From Narthecium ossifragum (Eukaryota > Streptophyta > Magnoliopsida > Dioscoreales > Nartheciaceae), in assembly GCA_963920575.1 (NCBI GenBank), contig OY986973.1, positions 930,001-994,000 on the forward strand: a stretch of DNA of 64,000 nucleotides. The letters run 5' to 3'. The notes below the pieces were generated by a model that ran no database searches, was not told the origin of the DNA, and was given only the letters and a program-made list of their open reading frames with translations. A program made the translations under genes and the position numbers. This document shows, piece by piece, positions 48,718-62,378 of this stretch (positions are counted from its first letter, which is position 1; each line of letters starts with the position of its first letter).

Positions 48718-51700
48718 ATGCTTGACTACTACTCTGGATATCTATCAATGGATTCCAAGGACACAGTTTCTTCAAGGCATAAGCGTTCCAAGAGGTTGGT
48801 TGATCCTTCCTTCTCGCCACTTTTCTTTTGGGTTTTCACTGCATCCAATGCCATATATTTCTTTAGGGGGTGATTCTAGGAAAAGAAGTAACCAATTTTT
48901 ATAGGAAAACCAACTCTAATTTCTCCTTTTTCTGTTTGTTGTAACAGCGACTCCGAAAGAAGAGCAGATGAAGCCAAGAAGGGTGCTTTACCTCAAGTTT
49001 TTCTTCACCCTAAGTTGGTAAGGCACCAGTTACTTTTGGTAAATCCAATCTGTTCTACGATTAGGAGCTTGCTATTGTTTTTTTGTTCCTGTTCTTTTGG
49101 TATTCGGAATTAAGAGCATGTTGTACATTTCATTGGAGATTGCTCTAAGGTTTAAATAGATGAAAAAGTATGAGATTGATGTGAGTATGAGTTATTCTAA
49201 CAATGCTTATTCCTCTGTTTATTGGATTTGGTTTGCCAGGATATGGGAAATTCTAAAGGCCAAAATAACATTAAGAAGAATGCATTTAGCATCAAGAAGA
49301 ACGTGCCTACCACCGACACTGAAGTCCGAAGCTGTTTGAAGCAGGAGGTATGCTGTTAGTCCTTTACTATTCCTCAGGGAAATTAGCTTTGGAACGTGTT
49401 AGAATGTTCATCGTTCTTTGTGACAAACCAGATATTGCAAAAAATAATTTTTTTTTTTTTTTTTGCAGATTCTGCAACTTGAGAAACGTCTAAAGGATCA
49501 ATTGGTTGAACGCCATGTTCTAGAAAAAGCATTGGGGCATGGGTCTTGTGCCATTGAATCGGCGAACAATGGTCCGATTGCAAAGGTAGCTTCTCTTTTC
49601 ATTATGCTAACTTCTAGGGTACTTCTCAGTGAACTTATTGAAGCCAATCATATGTGAAAATTCTCTAGAGTTGGGGAGGAATGATAAATTCTATACAAGT
49701 AGTTTTCTGTGTGAATTGCTGATAGAAGTGATCTCAAATGTTAGTTTGGTCCATTATTCTAGCCTAAATCTAAATCATTATATTAGCCTACATCTATGGG
49801 TGAAAACAATGCTGAACTTATGACTACACATGTGAGTTGGGGTTCAACCACCATTCTTATGCTGTAAATTATGTATTGCTATCTTGTTCATCTTGGTTGC
49901 ATGTTTTTTATAGTTGATTTTTATCGGTTCTTGATAAACTTCTAGGATTTTTTTTTAACTGGTGATCAATTTTTTCGCAGCCCACCAAAGAGTTGATAAG
50001 AGAGATTGCTTTGCTAGAGTTAGAGGTCATGCATTTGGAGCAATATCTTTTATCGCTTTACCGAAAAGCTTTTGACCAGCAAACCTCCACAACATCTCCT
50101 ACTAAAGCTAGAGATAGATTAAAACAACCATTGAGCTCCAAGAAAGACAGGTTTGAAGAGGTTACTGGAATCAACAGTGCAACCCAAATAGGAAAACCGA
50201 CGTCTCAGTCTCATCGAAGACTTTTTCCTCAGAAGTCAACTGCAAATGTCGCAAGTGAAGCTTGTAGTGTAATGTGCCCAGAGAAGCTAGTCAGTCCTGG
50301 TGCCCATCGTAGCCAGTCATCACTCTCTTACAGATCAGCTAGAATTTCACCTTCATCAGATAATCTAGCTAGAGCTCTTCAGTCATTTCACTCTCAACCT
50401 CTATCTTTTCTGGAGGTAACTGTATTTTCAATCTCAATTACGCTTTCCAAATTCGAGCGAATGGTGTCTCTTGTCTACATCGCATTAGCTAATCTTGTTC
50501 ATCTCTTTTAAGTTTATAATGAGATTTCTGCTGATCATTGTACAGGATGAAGAGAGTGCTAATTCAGGGTTGATAAGCTTAGCTGAGTATCTTGGTACAA
50601 CCATTGCAGATCATGTTACAGACACACCTAATAAAGTTTCAGAAGATATGGTTAGATGCATGGCTGCCATATATTGCAAACTTGCAGATCCGCCCCTTGT
50701 GCATCAAGGCATCTCATCTTCTCCTACTTCTTCCTTCTCGTCAATGAGTGCAGTTTCTCCCCAGTACTTGGGAGACATGTGGAGTCCTGGATGTAGAGTT
50801 GAGTCTTGTATTGATTCTCGGCTAATTAATCCTTTCCGAGTTGAAGGGCTAAAGGAGTTCAGTGGGCCTTACAATTCGATGGTTGAAATCCCTCTGATTT
50901 GTGTGGACAATCGGAGGCTGACAGAAGTTAAAGACATGCTACAAAAGTACAAGTGAGTTTCTTGATTCTAAAAGTTTCATAAGATGTGTAATATTGTTGT
51001 TCTTTCTGTAGTTTTGTGCTTCTTATTTTTGAATTTGTTGCATCCAATTAAGCTCATGTTATGTGAAATGTTTTCTTTTCCAGATCTCTTACTCACCAAC
51101 TGGAGACAGTTGATCTAAGAAGAATGAAGACAGATGAAAAGCTTGCCTTCTGGATCAACATACACAATGCTCTAATGATGCATGTAATGTTTCTTTTTAC
51201 TCGAGGTAGCTTAGCCCTGTTACTTTCTTCTCTGTTATATTTAACTAAGTGTTGCCCGTTTTTGCTGCTTGTGCAGGTATATTTGGAGCATGGCATCCCG
51301 CACAGTAGCATCAAAAAGTCGTCAATGCTTACCAAGGTAGAGGATACTCTACAATTCCAAATAAAAGGTTAAGCTGTTTAGATGCAAGACAAAGCTGCAA
51401 TATTGTGCTTATAACAATGTCCTTTACTCCAGGCCACATGTATTGTTGGTGGGCGCTCTATAAACGTTGACACAATTCAGCGTTCGATTCTGGGATGTCA
51501 TACGCATCGTCCTGGACAGGTCTGTCTCATGGTTTAAAGTGTTATAAAATGCATCTTGAGGCATTGCAATCTTTACTTTTTTCTCCCAATAGTTAAAAGG
51601 ATTTCATCTGGCACAAACTTTCTGCACTGAATTTGATTATCACATTCTTCCTCAACTAAGAAGATCGCATAATTTAGTATGCTGAGTACATTGTAGGAGA

Positions 51701-52705
51701 TAGATCCTAGATGCTAACCACATTAAAGCAGATGACGGCTACATTGACATCAGTCAGTTGCAGAATGAACTTACTTTGCCCTCCTAGTTAGCTTGAAATT
51801 ATCACATATATGATGATCTTCACATTAGCTAGCTCTACAAGTAATAATTAGTACTGCAGATGAACGCTTTTTTGTGACATGAAGCTTATGAACATTATAT
51901 TTACATGCAGTGGCATAGAACAATACTTTCCCCGCGGATGAAGATCAAAGCGGGTGATGAGTGGAAAGCCCAAGCCATCAAACACCAGGAACCTCTTTTG
52001 CATTTTGCCCTTTGTTCAGGAAGCCATTCTGATCCTGCAGTGAGTATTGTAACAAGTTTCACATTCGTTAATTCAGATGCTTTTAACTCTTTGCACAATT
52101 ACAAACGAGGCAGAAAAGTGATTCTAATTATATCTTTGCATTCCCCTACTTTTCATTGCATATCATAAAGTGCCATTCAAAAGCTTTAGGAAAACCTCTG
52201 CTCACTAATAAAAAGCCTGAGCTGAAGTCAAAACCTCTCATATGAAGTAATATGATGCTCCTCTAATTACCAAAGGAAGTTTCTTTTTGCTAGAAAATAC
52301 TTGATGGCTAAATTTTCAGCGAACACAGAGGCTGTAGAAATCGAAACCATCGATTAGCATAAACTGAAATAAATCGGTATTGTTCTTGAAACTTTACAGG
52401 TTCGAATCTATACTCCGAAGAGATTGTTCCAACAGCTGGAAGCTGCGAAAGAAGAGTACATACGAGCAGCTGTCAGCATATGGAAAGAAGAGAAGATTCT
52501 GCTTCCAAAGGTGATAAACTCTTACGCGAAAGACAAAGGTTTAAGTTCTCAAGGCATCGTAGACATGATCCAACTTTATCTTCCGGAGACTTTAAGAATG
52601 GCGATGCAGAGATGCCAGCAAGGAAAATCTCGCAAGATCGTCGAATGGGTACCTCACAACACCAGTTTTCGATATTTGCTATCCAGAGAACTCGCCATTC
52701 TTTAG
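48718..52705 (+). CDS. MIP1-type leucine zipper and DUF547 domain protein
   Basis: Eleven exons, 48718-48794, 48948-49017, 49240-49347, 49469-49585, 49981-50415, 50546-50952, 51084-51183, 51277-51336, 51433-51519, 51911-52039 and 52400-52705, join in frame to 631 residues. Residues about 78-150 hold a two-part coiled coil (LQLEKRLKDQLVERHVLEKA, ELIREIALLELEVMHLEQYL), the ternary complex factor MIP1 leucine zipper. A Ser-rich linker follows. The C-terminal DUF547 domain has KLAFWINIHNALMMH, YLEHGIP, LHFALCSGSHSDPA and RIYTPKRLFQQL. The combination is a plant family with no defined biochemical activity. The start at 48718 (MLDYYSGYL) is the first in-frame ATG after upstream stops, but an upstream coding exon cannot be excluded. 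Confidence 0.88.
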
Positions 52706-54072
52706 TTAACCAACAAATACTACAACAGATTGGAGCAGGGAAAGACTAGAACTTCAATGCTTTTTGTTCATTGTTCATGCTTTTCTTGTACAAAGAGAGT
52801 TGATTTGATCCCTTAGTATATATGTTTGGGGTCATTTATTATCTGTATATAATTCACTGCAACTTATTATATTTCTGGCATTAAGAAGACATCAGCTTTT
52901 AATTCTGTCCCCCTGCAGGTATTCAAATGAGTTCTTGTACTGGTCTTCCTATTGTTGTTAAATAGTACTAATTCAAACATTTAGATCAGCTTGGTTTGAC
53001 TGTCTTCTTTGTACAATTTTCATGAAAATAAAAAGCAAGTGACCAAAAACATGTTTAGCTTGTTTTTTTTTTAAATGTTCCTTTCAAACAAATATGAAAA
53101 ATGCGAGATCGACACATATAGGCAAAGAAAATTAGATCAAAATTTCAGCAATCTTTCCAGATGAGATGAGAAAGGGAGAGAGATCCGAAATCTTTGGGCT
53201 ACCATCAATAAAACAAGTGTACGCAAAGAAGCCGGCCCGACTCATTATTGGGCTCAGACACATGTTTGGCACCAGAAGCCTATAAAACGAATAAATGATT
53301 GGACGCATGAATACGTGATTGGTTCAGCTATTTAAATATGAATAGCTGGTTGGCACGCCACGATAAACTATCATGAATTTGATTTTTATAATAGTCTAAT
53401 AATTAATGGATTCGATTCAGACTTCAACCACATTATATATCGATGATCCTGACAACATGGAGTGATATATGAACTTTGGAACTGTCTTACACCCAAAACA
53501 GTTTTAATCTAAGTTAATTAAACAAACGACATGAAATGACGAGTGAATTTTTAAAATTATTTTAGGAAATCATGCGACATGATCATCTAAATATTCTCAG
53601 ATTTGACTTACATTAACCATGTAGTATCAACTTAAAAAAAAAAAGATTTTAATGATAGATAAAGCTGAATCAAGTACAACTTGATGCAGCATCACTATTG
53701 GTCAGATCAAGAATCATGTTGCATCTCGATTGACCGAACAGTCTGGTGTACTAAAAAAAAGATTCTAATATCCTCGAATTAAGTATATATATGTAGCATA
53801 TATATACAAGTGTGAACTTTTCCATCATTTGCTGCTTGACGGATGTCGTGATCACTAGAAGAGTTTTCATTTCACTGTTCGCGGATGTCTTGGCCGGATT
53901 GGGGGAGAAGGTATGCGTGGTGTCGATCATGGGTCTTTATATCTGGATCTGAGTATCCGAGTGTTGTTCCTTTTTTATGTAATGTTTTTGTGCTTTTTCG
54001 TTTTCTCTTGTAACTATACCTGATATGTTGGCTCATTTATTCAAGAAAGAAAAATTCATCTCTACCAATTGA
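52706..54072. other. Spacer, no gene seen
   Basis: The DUF547 gene 3' UTR and AT-rich sequence. No coding sequence or defined repeat recognised. Confidence 0.45.
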
Positions 54073-54940
54073 CTATTGATACGCTTAAAGTTCACTTTTT
54101 GCGTTTCTATCCCTGAACCTTATCTTTTTGCACAATGATACCCGGCCATTGAAAGGACCATAAATGCCCCCTACTTTTTCCATCCCATTATACATGCCAT
54201 GTCTCATGTGGCATAGCATGCATACTAAAGTAACCGAGCCTTCATGTGGTTATACTAGGGCATTAATGACCCCTCCACCTGGTAACATGTTATTAGCCAA
54301 TAATATTATTAAATCTAAAATACTAATATTATACACATATGACATGTATTTTCACGCGTAGAAAATATGTTAATTTTGCATGAAAAAAACACTCGTGTTT
54401 TCGGATAAAAAACAACTGAGACTTGCGCTCGTAAGATACGCAATCATCCGATCGGATATCATCCGACCTAATACCTTACTCTTGGAAGGACCCCCTAATA
54501 AGGAGAAAGAGAAGATAGGGAGAAAGATATAGTGGTGAGAGAAACCCACGCGATGGGTGATCATGGCGGGAGAACAGTCCATTCGTTGGAAAATAACAGG
54601 AAAGGCTAAGCTCAGGCGAACACCGTTGGCACGGCTTCTCACGCATGCGTCGTATTTAATGCGACAGAATATTCGTTTGCTTATTTTAGATTTAATAATT
54701 TCATTGGCTAATAGTATGTTGTCATATTGAGGGGCCATTAATGCCCTTAATACAATCGCATGAGAGTTTGGTTACTCTAGTATGCATACGATGCCACGCC
54801 ATGTGATTTGGCATCACATGTATGATGGGATGGGAAAAGTGAGGGTATTATGGTCCTTTCGATGACAGGGTATCATTGTTAAAAAAAACAAAGCATGGGG
54901 ATGGAAATGTAAAAAGCGAACTTCTAAGGGCATCAATAGA
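54073..54940. mobile_element. Foldback element with long terminal inverted repeats
   Basis: The left arm (about 54073-54330) and right arm (about 54670-54940) are inverted copies for roughly 250 bp. Left ctattgatacgcttaaagtt pairs with the reverse complement of the right end, ctattgatgcccttagaagt; inner matches include gaaaggaccataa, gcatactaaagtaacc against gcatactagagtaacc, and gggcattaatg. The 340-bp centre has no recognised coding capacity. A target duplication was not found, so the superfamily is open. The right end is about 190 bp from the PDV2-like start codon. Confidence 0.8.
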
Positions 54941-55129
54941 CGGGAAAATAATAATAATTCGGGAACAGAGTACAGTAGTGTCGGCTTTCTCCAAGTCTGA
55001 CAGCGACGGATCAAAGCTCGCTCGCTCCCACGTGACTCACAATGAGACGACCCCTATTAAATTAAAGCATCTCCAAGTTCCAAACTATGTAGACTCGAGT
55101 CCACTCGCTACACTCGCTAGAGCGCTGTC

Positions 55130-55345
55130 ATGGAAGAGGGGGAGGAGATCGGCCTCGCGCTGGCCCGGGCGTCGGAGCTCCGAGCCAAGATTACCGCCTG
55201 CCTCGACCGCCACCACCGTGAGGATCCCGGAGAAGGCGGGGCCGGCACCGCCGGCTCCGAGGAGGAGGAGACGGAGGAGGAGGAGAGCCTTGTCGGCGTT
55301 CGTGACGCGCTCGAGTCACTCGAGCAGCAGCTCGCCGCCTTGCAG
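55130..55345 (+). CDS. PDV2: Plastid division protein PDV2-like, exon 1 only
   Basis: The ATG at 55130 opens a 72-codon GC-rich exon ending at a CAG|GTCTTT donor. It encodes EEIGLALARASELRAKI, an acidic stretch (SEEEETEEEESLVG), then VRDALESLEQQLAALQ, the conserved N-terminal part of PDV1/PDV2. These outer-envelope proteins recruit the dynamin ARC5/DRP5B to the plastid division site. No later exon, including the coiled-coil remainder and transmembrane segment, was found before the gap at 56835-57034 or before the globin gene. The gene is either truncated or the remainder was lost at an assembly join. Confidence 0.6.
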
Positions 55346-56329
55346 GTCTTTCTCTCTTCCCCAGCCCTTCTCCTCTCCTATTGCTGCTATCTATGCCATT
55401 ATTTGGTTTATAAAATTTCAATTTTTAGTCTCTTCTAGGGCTTTTACGGCTTCTTTATGAACCGGTTCAATTCATGGATAAGTTAGAGATGCGGCGTATT
55501 ATTCCGCTATAATATGTGGTCGGGGAAATGATATCTTAATTGAAGGATTTAGAAATGATTTTAATTGGTTGTGGAACGAGATTGTTTGAATAGATTATAT
55601 AGCGCCTAAGTTGCGTCCGATCACAATTGAATAGAAAAATTGATCACTTTTGGGTGGCATTTCAACAGGCATTTTGATGTTAGGATCTGCATTTGGAGGG
55701 ATTGTTTAATCTGCGGCGGTCGAAAAATAGACTACATGATAGCAGCTGAAGGAGGTGATTTGCTTAGTGGGATTAATCAAGTGACTAGTATAAAAACATT
55801 CGCATGAATTTAAAGGTTCTCCATTAGAGATGCGTTTAGAGGGGAAGATTTCTCACGAAAGTGCCTCAAAAGTATCTTTAAAATTATGGGATGAGAAAGT
55901 TTCTTATAAACTCATTATCCTCTCTTTTTTATTTTGCTTTGTCTGCATTCAACCTTATTTCTTGAGTTACTATCAATCATGCAACTTAGATAACGGTGAG
56001 ATTGTACATAGAGTGAGGATGCACCTGTTGTAGTAGTTTGTTTTGTTGGTATGTTGGTCTAGCTAGAGATATGCGATCTGAATAGACATAAGTGGATTGA
56101 CATGTTAGTGAGGGATCTATTACGCGAATACTTAGGGTGTTGGCCGAATACCAAGGAGTTGTACGAAGTATACTTTTGTACCGATAGCGATACAAATTGT
56201 CTACTTTTAATGACAAAGCTGTATATGCAGCACTATTTTTTCTTTTGATGCTATGAATATTTTCAAACAATAAGGCCAATCCTTCATGTATACATATACC
56301 TTACACTCTTAACATCCAAAGGAAAATGG
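55346..56329. other. PDV2 intron or flank, no further exon seen
   Basis: T-rich at the start, like an intron, then mixed AT-rich sequence. I searched by eye for the PDV2 second exon in all frames of this strand and did not see it. Confidence 0.4.
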
Positions 56330-56834
56330 AATTTTTTTTAAAATAATATTATTTTAATAAAATATTATTAAAATATGCCTATGGAGAAAGTATTGACGAA
56401 AGTATGCCTGCTTTGGCCACGTCAGCGCCACGCTGACGTGGTCTTTCATTTTTTTAATTCTGTCAATGAAAACGTAACTTGAAATTACGTTTTTATAATA
56501 AAGACGTAACTCCAAGTTACGTCTTTGACATGCATTCAACCGCGGTTTCTCTCCCACGGTCTCTCTCTCTCCTCGTCAGCCACGTCCATTATTCGGGTGC
56601 GCCCCCTGCTCGGCCTCACCACGCCGCCCTCCCGATGCGTCATCTTCTTTCCCGGCCACGACCACCAGCCGTTTCTCTCTCTCTCTCGCCCATCCAAAAG
56701 GTAGTTGGGTGAGGCCGGCGATGGTACCTGGCAGGAGGCTGGGTGATGGCGGCGGCTAAGCGGTGCATGGGCAGAATACTGTGCACATCATTGACGGCAC
56801 GGCGAGTCGCCACGAGCGCGGGCTGCTAATGCCA
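56330..56834 (+). mobile_element. Hairpin-rich repeat, copy 1, running into the gap
   Basis: Starts with an AT-rich palindromic run (aataatattattttaataa), then ttggccacgtcagcgcca and a double acgtaact/agttacgt hairpin block to 56527. This is shared with 63395-63608. After it, a GC- and CT-rich stretch (56530-56760) is partly like 63840-63900. The right end is not seen because of the N run. Confidence 0.65.
56417..56441. repeat. Perfect 11-bp inverted repeat
   Basis: ccacgtcagcg and cgctgacgtgg separated by cca. Each arm contains a bZIP-like ACGT core (TGACGTGG). The copy at 63497-63521 has the same structure with mismatches in the right arm. Confidence 0.9.
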
Positions 56835-57034
56835 NNNNNNNNNNNNNNNNNNNNNNNNNNNNNNNNNNNNNNNNNNNNNNNNNNNNNNNNNNNNNNNNNN
56901 NNNNNNNNNNNNNNNNNNNNNNNNNNNNNNNNNNNNNNNNNNNNNNNNNNNNNNNNNNNNNNNNNNNNNNNNNNNNNNNNNNNNNNNNNNNNNNNNNNNN
57001 NNNNNNNNNNNNNNNNNNNNNNNNNNNNNNNNNN
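56835..57034. other. Assembly gap (200 N)
   Basis: Exactly 200 unknown bases. A round number suggests a placeholder, so the true distance is unknown. Confidence 0.95.
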
Positions 57035-57170
57035 AATCTGATCAATAGCGACAGAGATGGCAGCCATTGCCAACCGGTCGACCCTCATCCCTTCCAGTTT
57101 GACTAATCCCTTCGCACCTGGTTTCAGCATAGCTACCCACGGTTTCATTAAAGAAAAAAGATTTGTATAT
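57035..57170 (-). other. Unidentified open stretch beside the gap
   Basis: On the minus strand an uninterrupted frame reads MKPWVAMLKPGAKG then MRVDRLAMAAISVAIDQI before entering the N run. Its composition is protein-like, but I do not recognise the family. It may be a captured gene fragment inside the repeat that begins at 56330, or an exon cut by the gap. Confidence 0.3.
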
Positions 57171-57196
57171 GTGATCACGTGACATGTACATTGCAC

Positions 57197-59106
<1,910 letters not shown>

Positions 59107-59610
59107 GATGCTTACGTTTATGTATGCCACTCTATAATCATACAATGTGGAACAAGGCTTGTGTTTGTAAGAGTTCAGCACGAAATAAAATCCATGAGAT
59201 GCAGTCAATTGGCATTCCATTTCTAATTCCAATAAACTTGACAATATACTCACATCATCCATAACATATGTATCTGTCTGGAGATGAGAAAATGTTCTCT
59301 CACTATAATTATTCCAAAAAAACAAAAAGATTTGTCTCCACAGTTTGACAAAGACACTTACAATGCTGGAAATATGTGACCCATAGTTGACTATGCCAGC
59401 GTGAAATCCCCCGTCCCACAAGGATGGTGAGTTTAAACACCCTTCAAGAGACGAGCAAACCTAGCATAAGCAATTATCTGAAACAGACAAAGGGTTTTCG
59501 ACACAGAGAGCAGTACCTTTCACTGTCAGGAAGTGGTCAACTGGCTTAGGTCAAGGCCAGTTTTGTCACAGGTAAAACATCCATCCAGAGCTAACAGCTA
59601 GCTCCACAAT
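59107..59610. other. Convergent spacer
   Basis: 3' flanks of the phytoglobin gene (plus) and the SNAP43-like gene (minus). Nothing else recognised. Confidence 0.5.
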
Positions 59611-62378
59611 TCATTCACTCAGCAGGTGTTCCAAGTCTGCAAACTCATCAACTTGGTCGACAGCTACTATTTCATTGCCGCTCCTTATACCTGACTCTTT
59701 ATAGAAGGCCTCCTTCTGGGCATCCCATTCCTCCACAATCTCTTCAACCATGTCCCCCACCAGTTTCTTATTCTCAGCAATGTGCTTTATGTCATCAACC
59801 TCCACTATATGACTAGCTTCTTTAATAGCAAAAGAGGAAGGAGAAATATTTAGAACATAAAATCATGATTGTATATTACTTTGTGCATAAATTGTGCACG
59901 ATTCACTGCAGAATTGGGAAAGAAAGTAAATAGATGGCACCTTTGATAGCTAGTTCCTTTGCTGTTGCATACTCTTTTGACATTTTCTTGAGTGATTTTA
60001 GTTCCAGTTCTGCATCCTGTCATGTCAAGGGTTTATAGCAATCAGGTCCAAAGAACAAAGGGAAATACACAGCCAAATTGCCTAAGAACCATATTATATG
60101 TCTCTCGGAGGGGTTAAAATGTCGATGCCAGTGCTGATTTATATCCTCATGCTTTATAGAATACCTATGCTGAACAATATTGGAAACTCATGATCAGAGT
60201 AAAAAGCTCTACAAAGTTTATAAGTGGATTACAAATGCACATAATTAGGTGCATATGGCTCTACAAGGACGAGTACATATCCCCACCCTTTTGCACCGCA
60301 TGAACTAACCACTACTTTCTTTTTTACTCTACCACGATCAACTAAAAACAAGAGGCAAAAGCACTCCCAAGTTAGTTCAGTTATGACAGTGTTCACTAAA
60401 TGTAACACTTGCAGTTATCTGTGTTCATGGAATACAAAGTCCCAAATCACAAAGAAGGAATTGTTTATGCAGGTATGCGACACAACTTCCCTAAAACATA
60501 TTATCATAATTGACGTTAAATCATATTTCATAAGGCTGAAATGTCAAGCACTTTGTGCTTCTTTCAGATAACAACCATCAGTTCCAGGCGCTTCTAATGA
60601 AAACTTACATTGCTAAAATATATTTACATTTTACATGGTCATTTAGTACATAATATGAGGCACGGCTAATAGTTTTTCTCTTTTTTTAATTTTTGTTGAA
60701 GATTTAAGCCGACCATCAAGAATTAATGTCAATTTAGGCCCAATAACATTCTATGGTTCTACCGATATAAATGTGCAACAGTTCTTCTTGACTACACAAC
60801 TGCTTAAAACATGTAACAGAAATAGAAGCCTTCGTCTGATGGTTTCCAAAGTTAACTTACAATGTCCATATGCAAATAGTCCTCTAACCGTGCATTTGCT
60901 CGTACTCTGTCACACAAAAAGTGAAGAAATTAGCAGTTTTCACATCAATATAAGAATGAGAAATGCTGAGATCCAAATACTGCATAAATCCACACACACA
61001 CAAACACACAAAAAGCACGTCTGAGCACGTACTGCTCATATGCATATTGAGCACGTCTGTTCTGTATTTTTGTCATGTCATCCACTCTCAGGGTGATAGA
61101 GCCACAAGTTATATCAACAAATCCAAATAGAAACATATTTCTATCCAGCATTCTTCTAACTAGAGCTGGTACAACTCCAATACCATTTACTTTCGCTTCA
61201 GCAACCAATGCCTTGAGCCTCTTCAATTCTCCTGTTATTAATCATGTCGGATAAGTGAGAGAAGGAGCAAGGTCTTTATTGTATGAATGAGAGTAGCTTC
61301 TTTTTTAGAAAAAAGGATTTAAAGAATAAAGGTCCAACAGAATAAAAGAAATTGTATGACCGGTTCAATGTTCATAGATTACAACGTATGTTAAACACCG
61401 CAAATTTCATGAAAGTTTAAAGCTTTTTTTTTATGCTTGTAATCAGGCTGGATCTGATCCGAAGAAGGTTGAACTTCAACAGAATAAAAGAAATTGTATG
61501 ACCGGTTCAATGTTCATAGATTACAACGTATGTTAAACAGCACAAAATTCATGAAAGTTTAAAGCTTTTTTTTTATGCTTGTAATCAGGCTGGATCTGAT
61601 CCGAAGAAGGTTGAACTTCATGCTGCCTAGCTCAGAGAATGATAATAAGGCTTATTGCCCACATGTGAGGAAGCTGCTACAGAAAAAGATGCAGAAACAT
61701 CGCAAGCTTCTAGTTATGGCATACTTATATAGTAAAAGCTAGATGAAATATTAAAAGAAATCAAGAAACTTATGACCAAGAAATGGTTGAAAAGAGTAAT
61801 GCAGCAAACATTGACAAAGCCTGCAATGACATACCAAGAGATAAATAGATCTTGAAGCACGGCTTGTATGGTTGTGTTTCATAAAGACAATAGAGGCAAT
61901 ACAGCCCACCTAATCTCCGAGATAAAGAACCATCAGATACCATATAACCTGCAAATCAAAACCTCTATCCATCAATTTCTCTCAAATTTCGTATTTGTAG
62001 TTAATAAAGTTAAAAGTATTGGCAAGATAAGTTACATCACAAACCAACATGCGAATTAAGGAAGCAAATTATTGCATACTGATTAAATGAGCAAAGAGGG
62101 ACTGCATGAAGAAGGCCGAGTTGGAAGTAGGCTTGGCTTCATAGATGTAGGAAAACTTCCTCACCTTCCACAACCTCTTCATGTCCGCCAGGGTATATAG
62201 ATTTTCCTGTCAATTAAAAATATGAAACACCCCCCCCATCTCAGAAATCCACACAGGAATTATTTATTCGACCAACAGTGAAGAAAGCAAAATAAGACAT
62301 TCCAAAGGAATAGGAAAGCACCTGACTGAACTCTTCTAAGAGTTCATGAATATCCAGCTTAAAAGGTGTAAGGTCCAT
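59611..62378 (-). CDS. snRNA-activating protein complex subunit SNAP43/SNAPC1-like
   Basis: Seven coding exons, 62378-62322, 62206-62080, 61948-61835, 61231-61033, 60906-60861, 60016-59941 and 59819-59611, join in frame to 275 residues. The N-terminal two-thirds match the SNAP43 family: ENLYTLADMKRLWKVRKFSY, then LGGLYCLYCLYETQPYKP and KRLKALVAEAKVNGI. The last 90 residues are acidic and helical (KELAIKEASHIVEVDDIKHI). SNAPc binds the proximal element upstream of snRNA genes and recruits RNA polymerase II or III. At 275 residues it is shorter than animal SNAPC1, as expected for plant members, and it has no additional domain. Confidence 0.8.
61335..61618. repeat. Near-identical 142-bp tandem duplication in a SNAP43-like intron
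   Basis: Units 61335-61476 and 61477-61618 both begin caacagaataaaagaaattg and differ at only a few bases (near aacaccgcaaatttc against aacagcacaaaattc). The similarity implies a recent event or an assembly artefact. Confidence 0.9.

Noticed and set aside
54876..55460. 194-codon plus-strand open frame
   Set aside because: It overlaps the PDV2-like exon in another frame and owes its length to GC-rich sequence; its Arg/Pro/Ser-rich translation has no family features.
56756..57196. Open frames spanning the N run
   Set aside because: They are open only because unknown bases cannot create stops.
61335..61618. CRISPR-like array
   Set aside because: Only two long units with no spacers in a nuclear plant intron; this is a plain tandem duplication.
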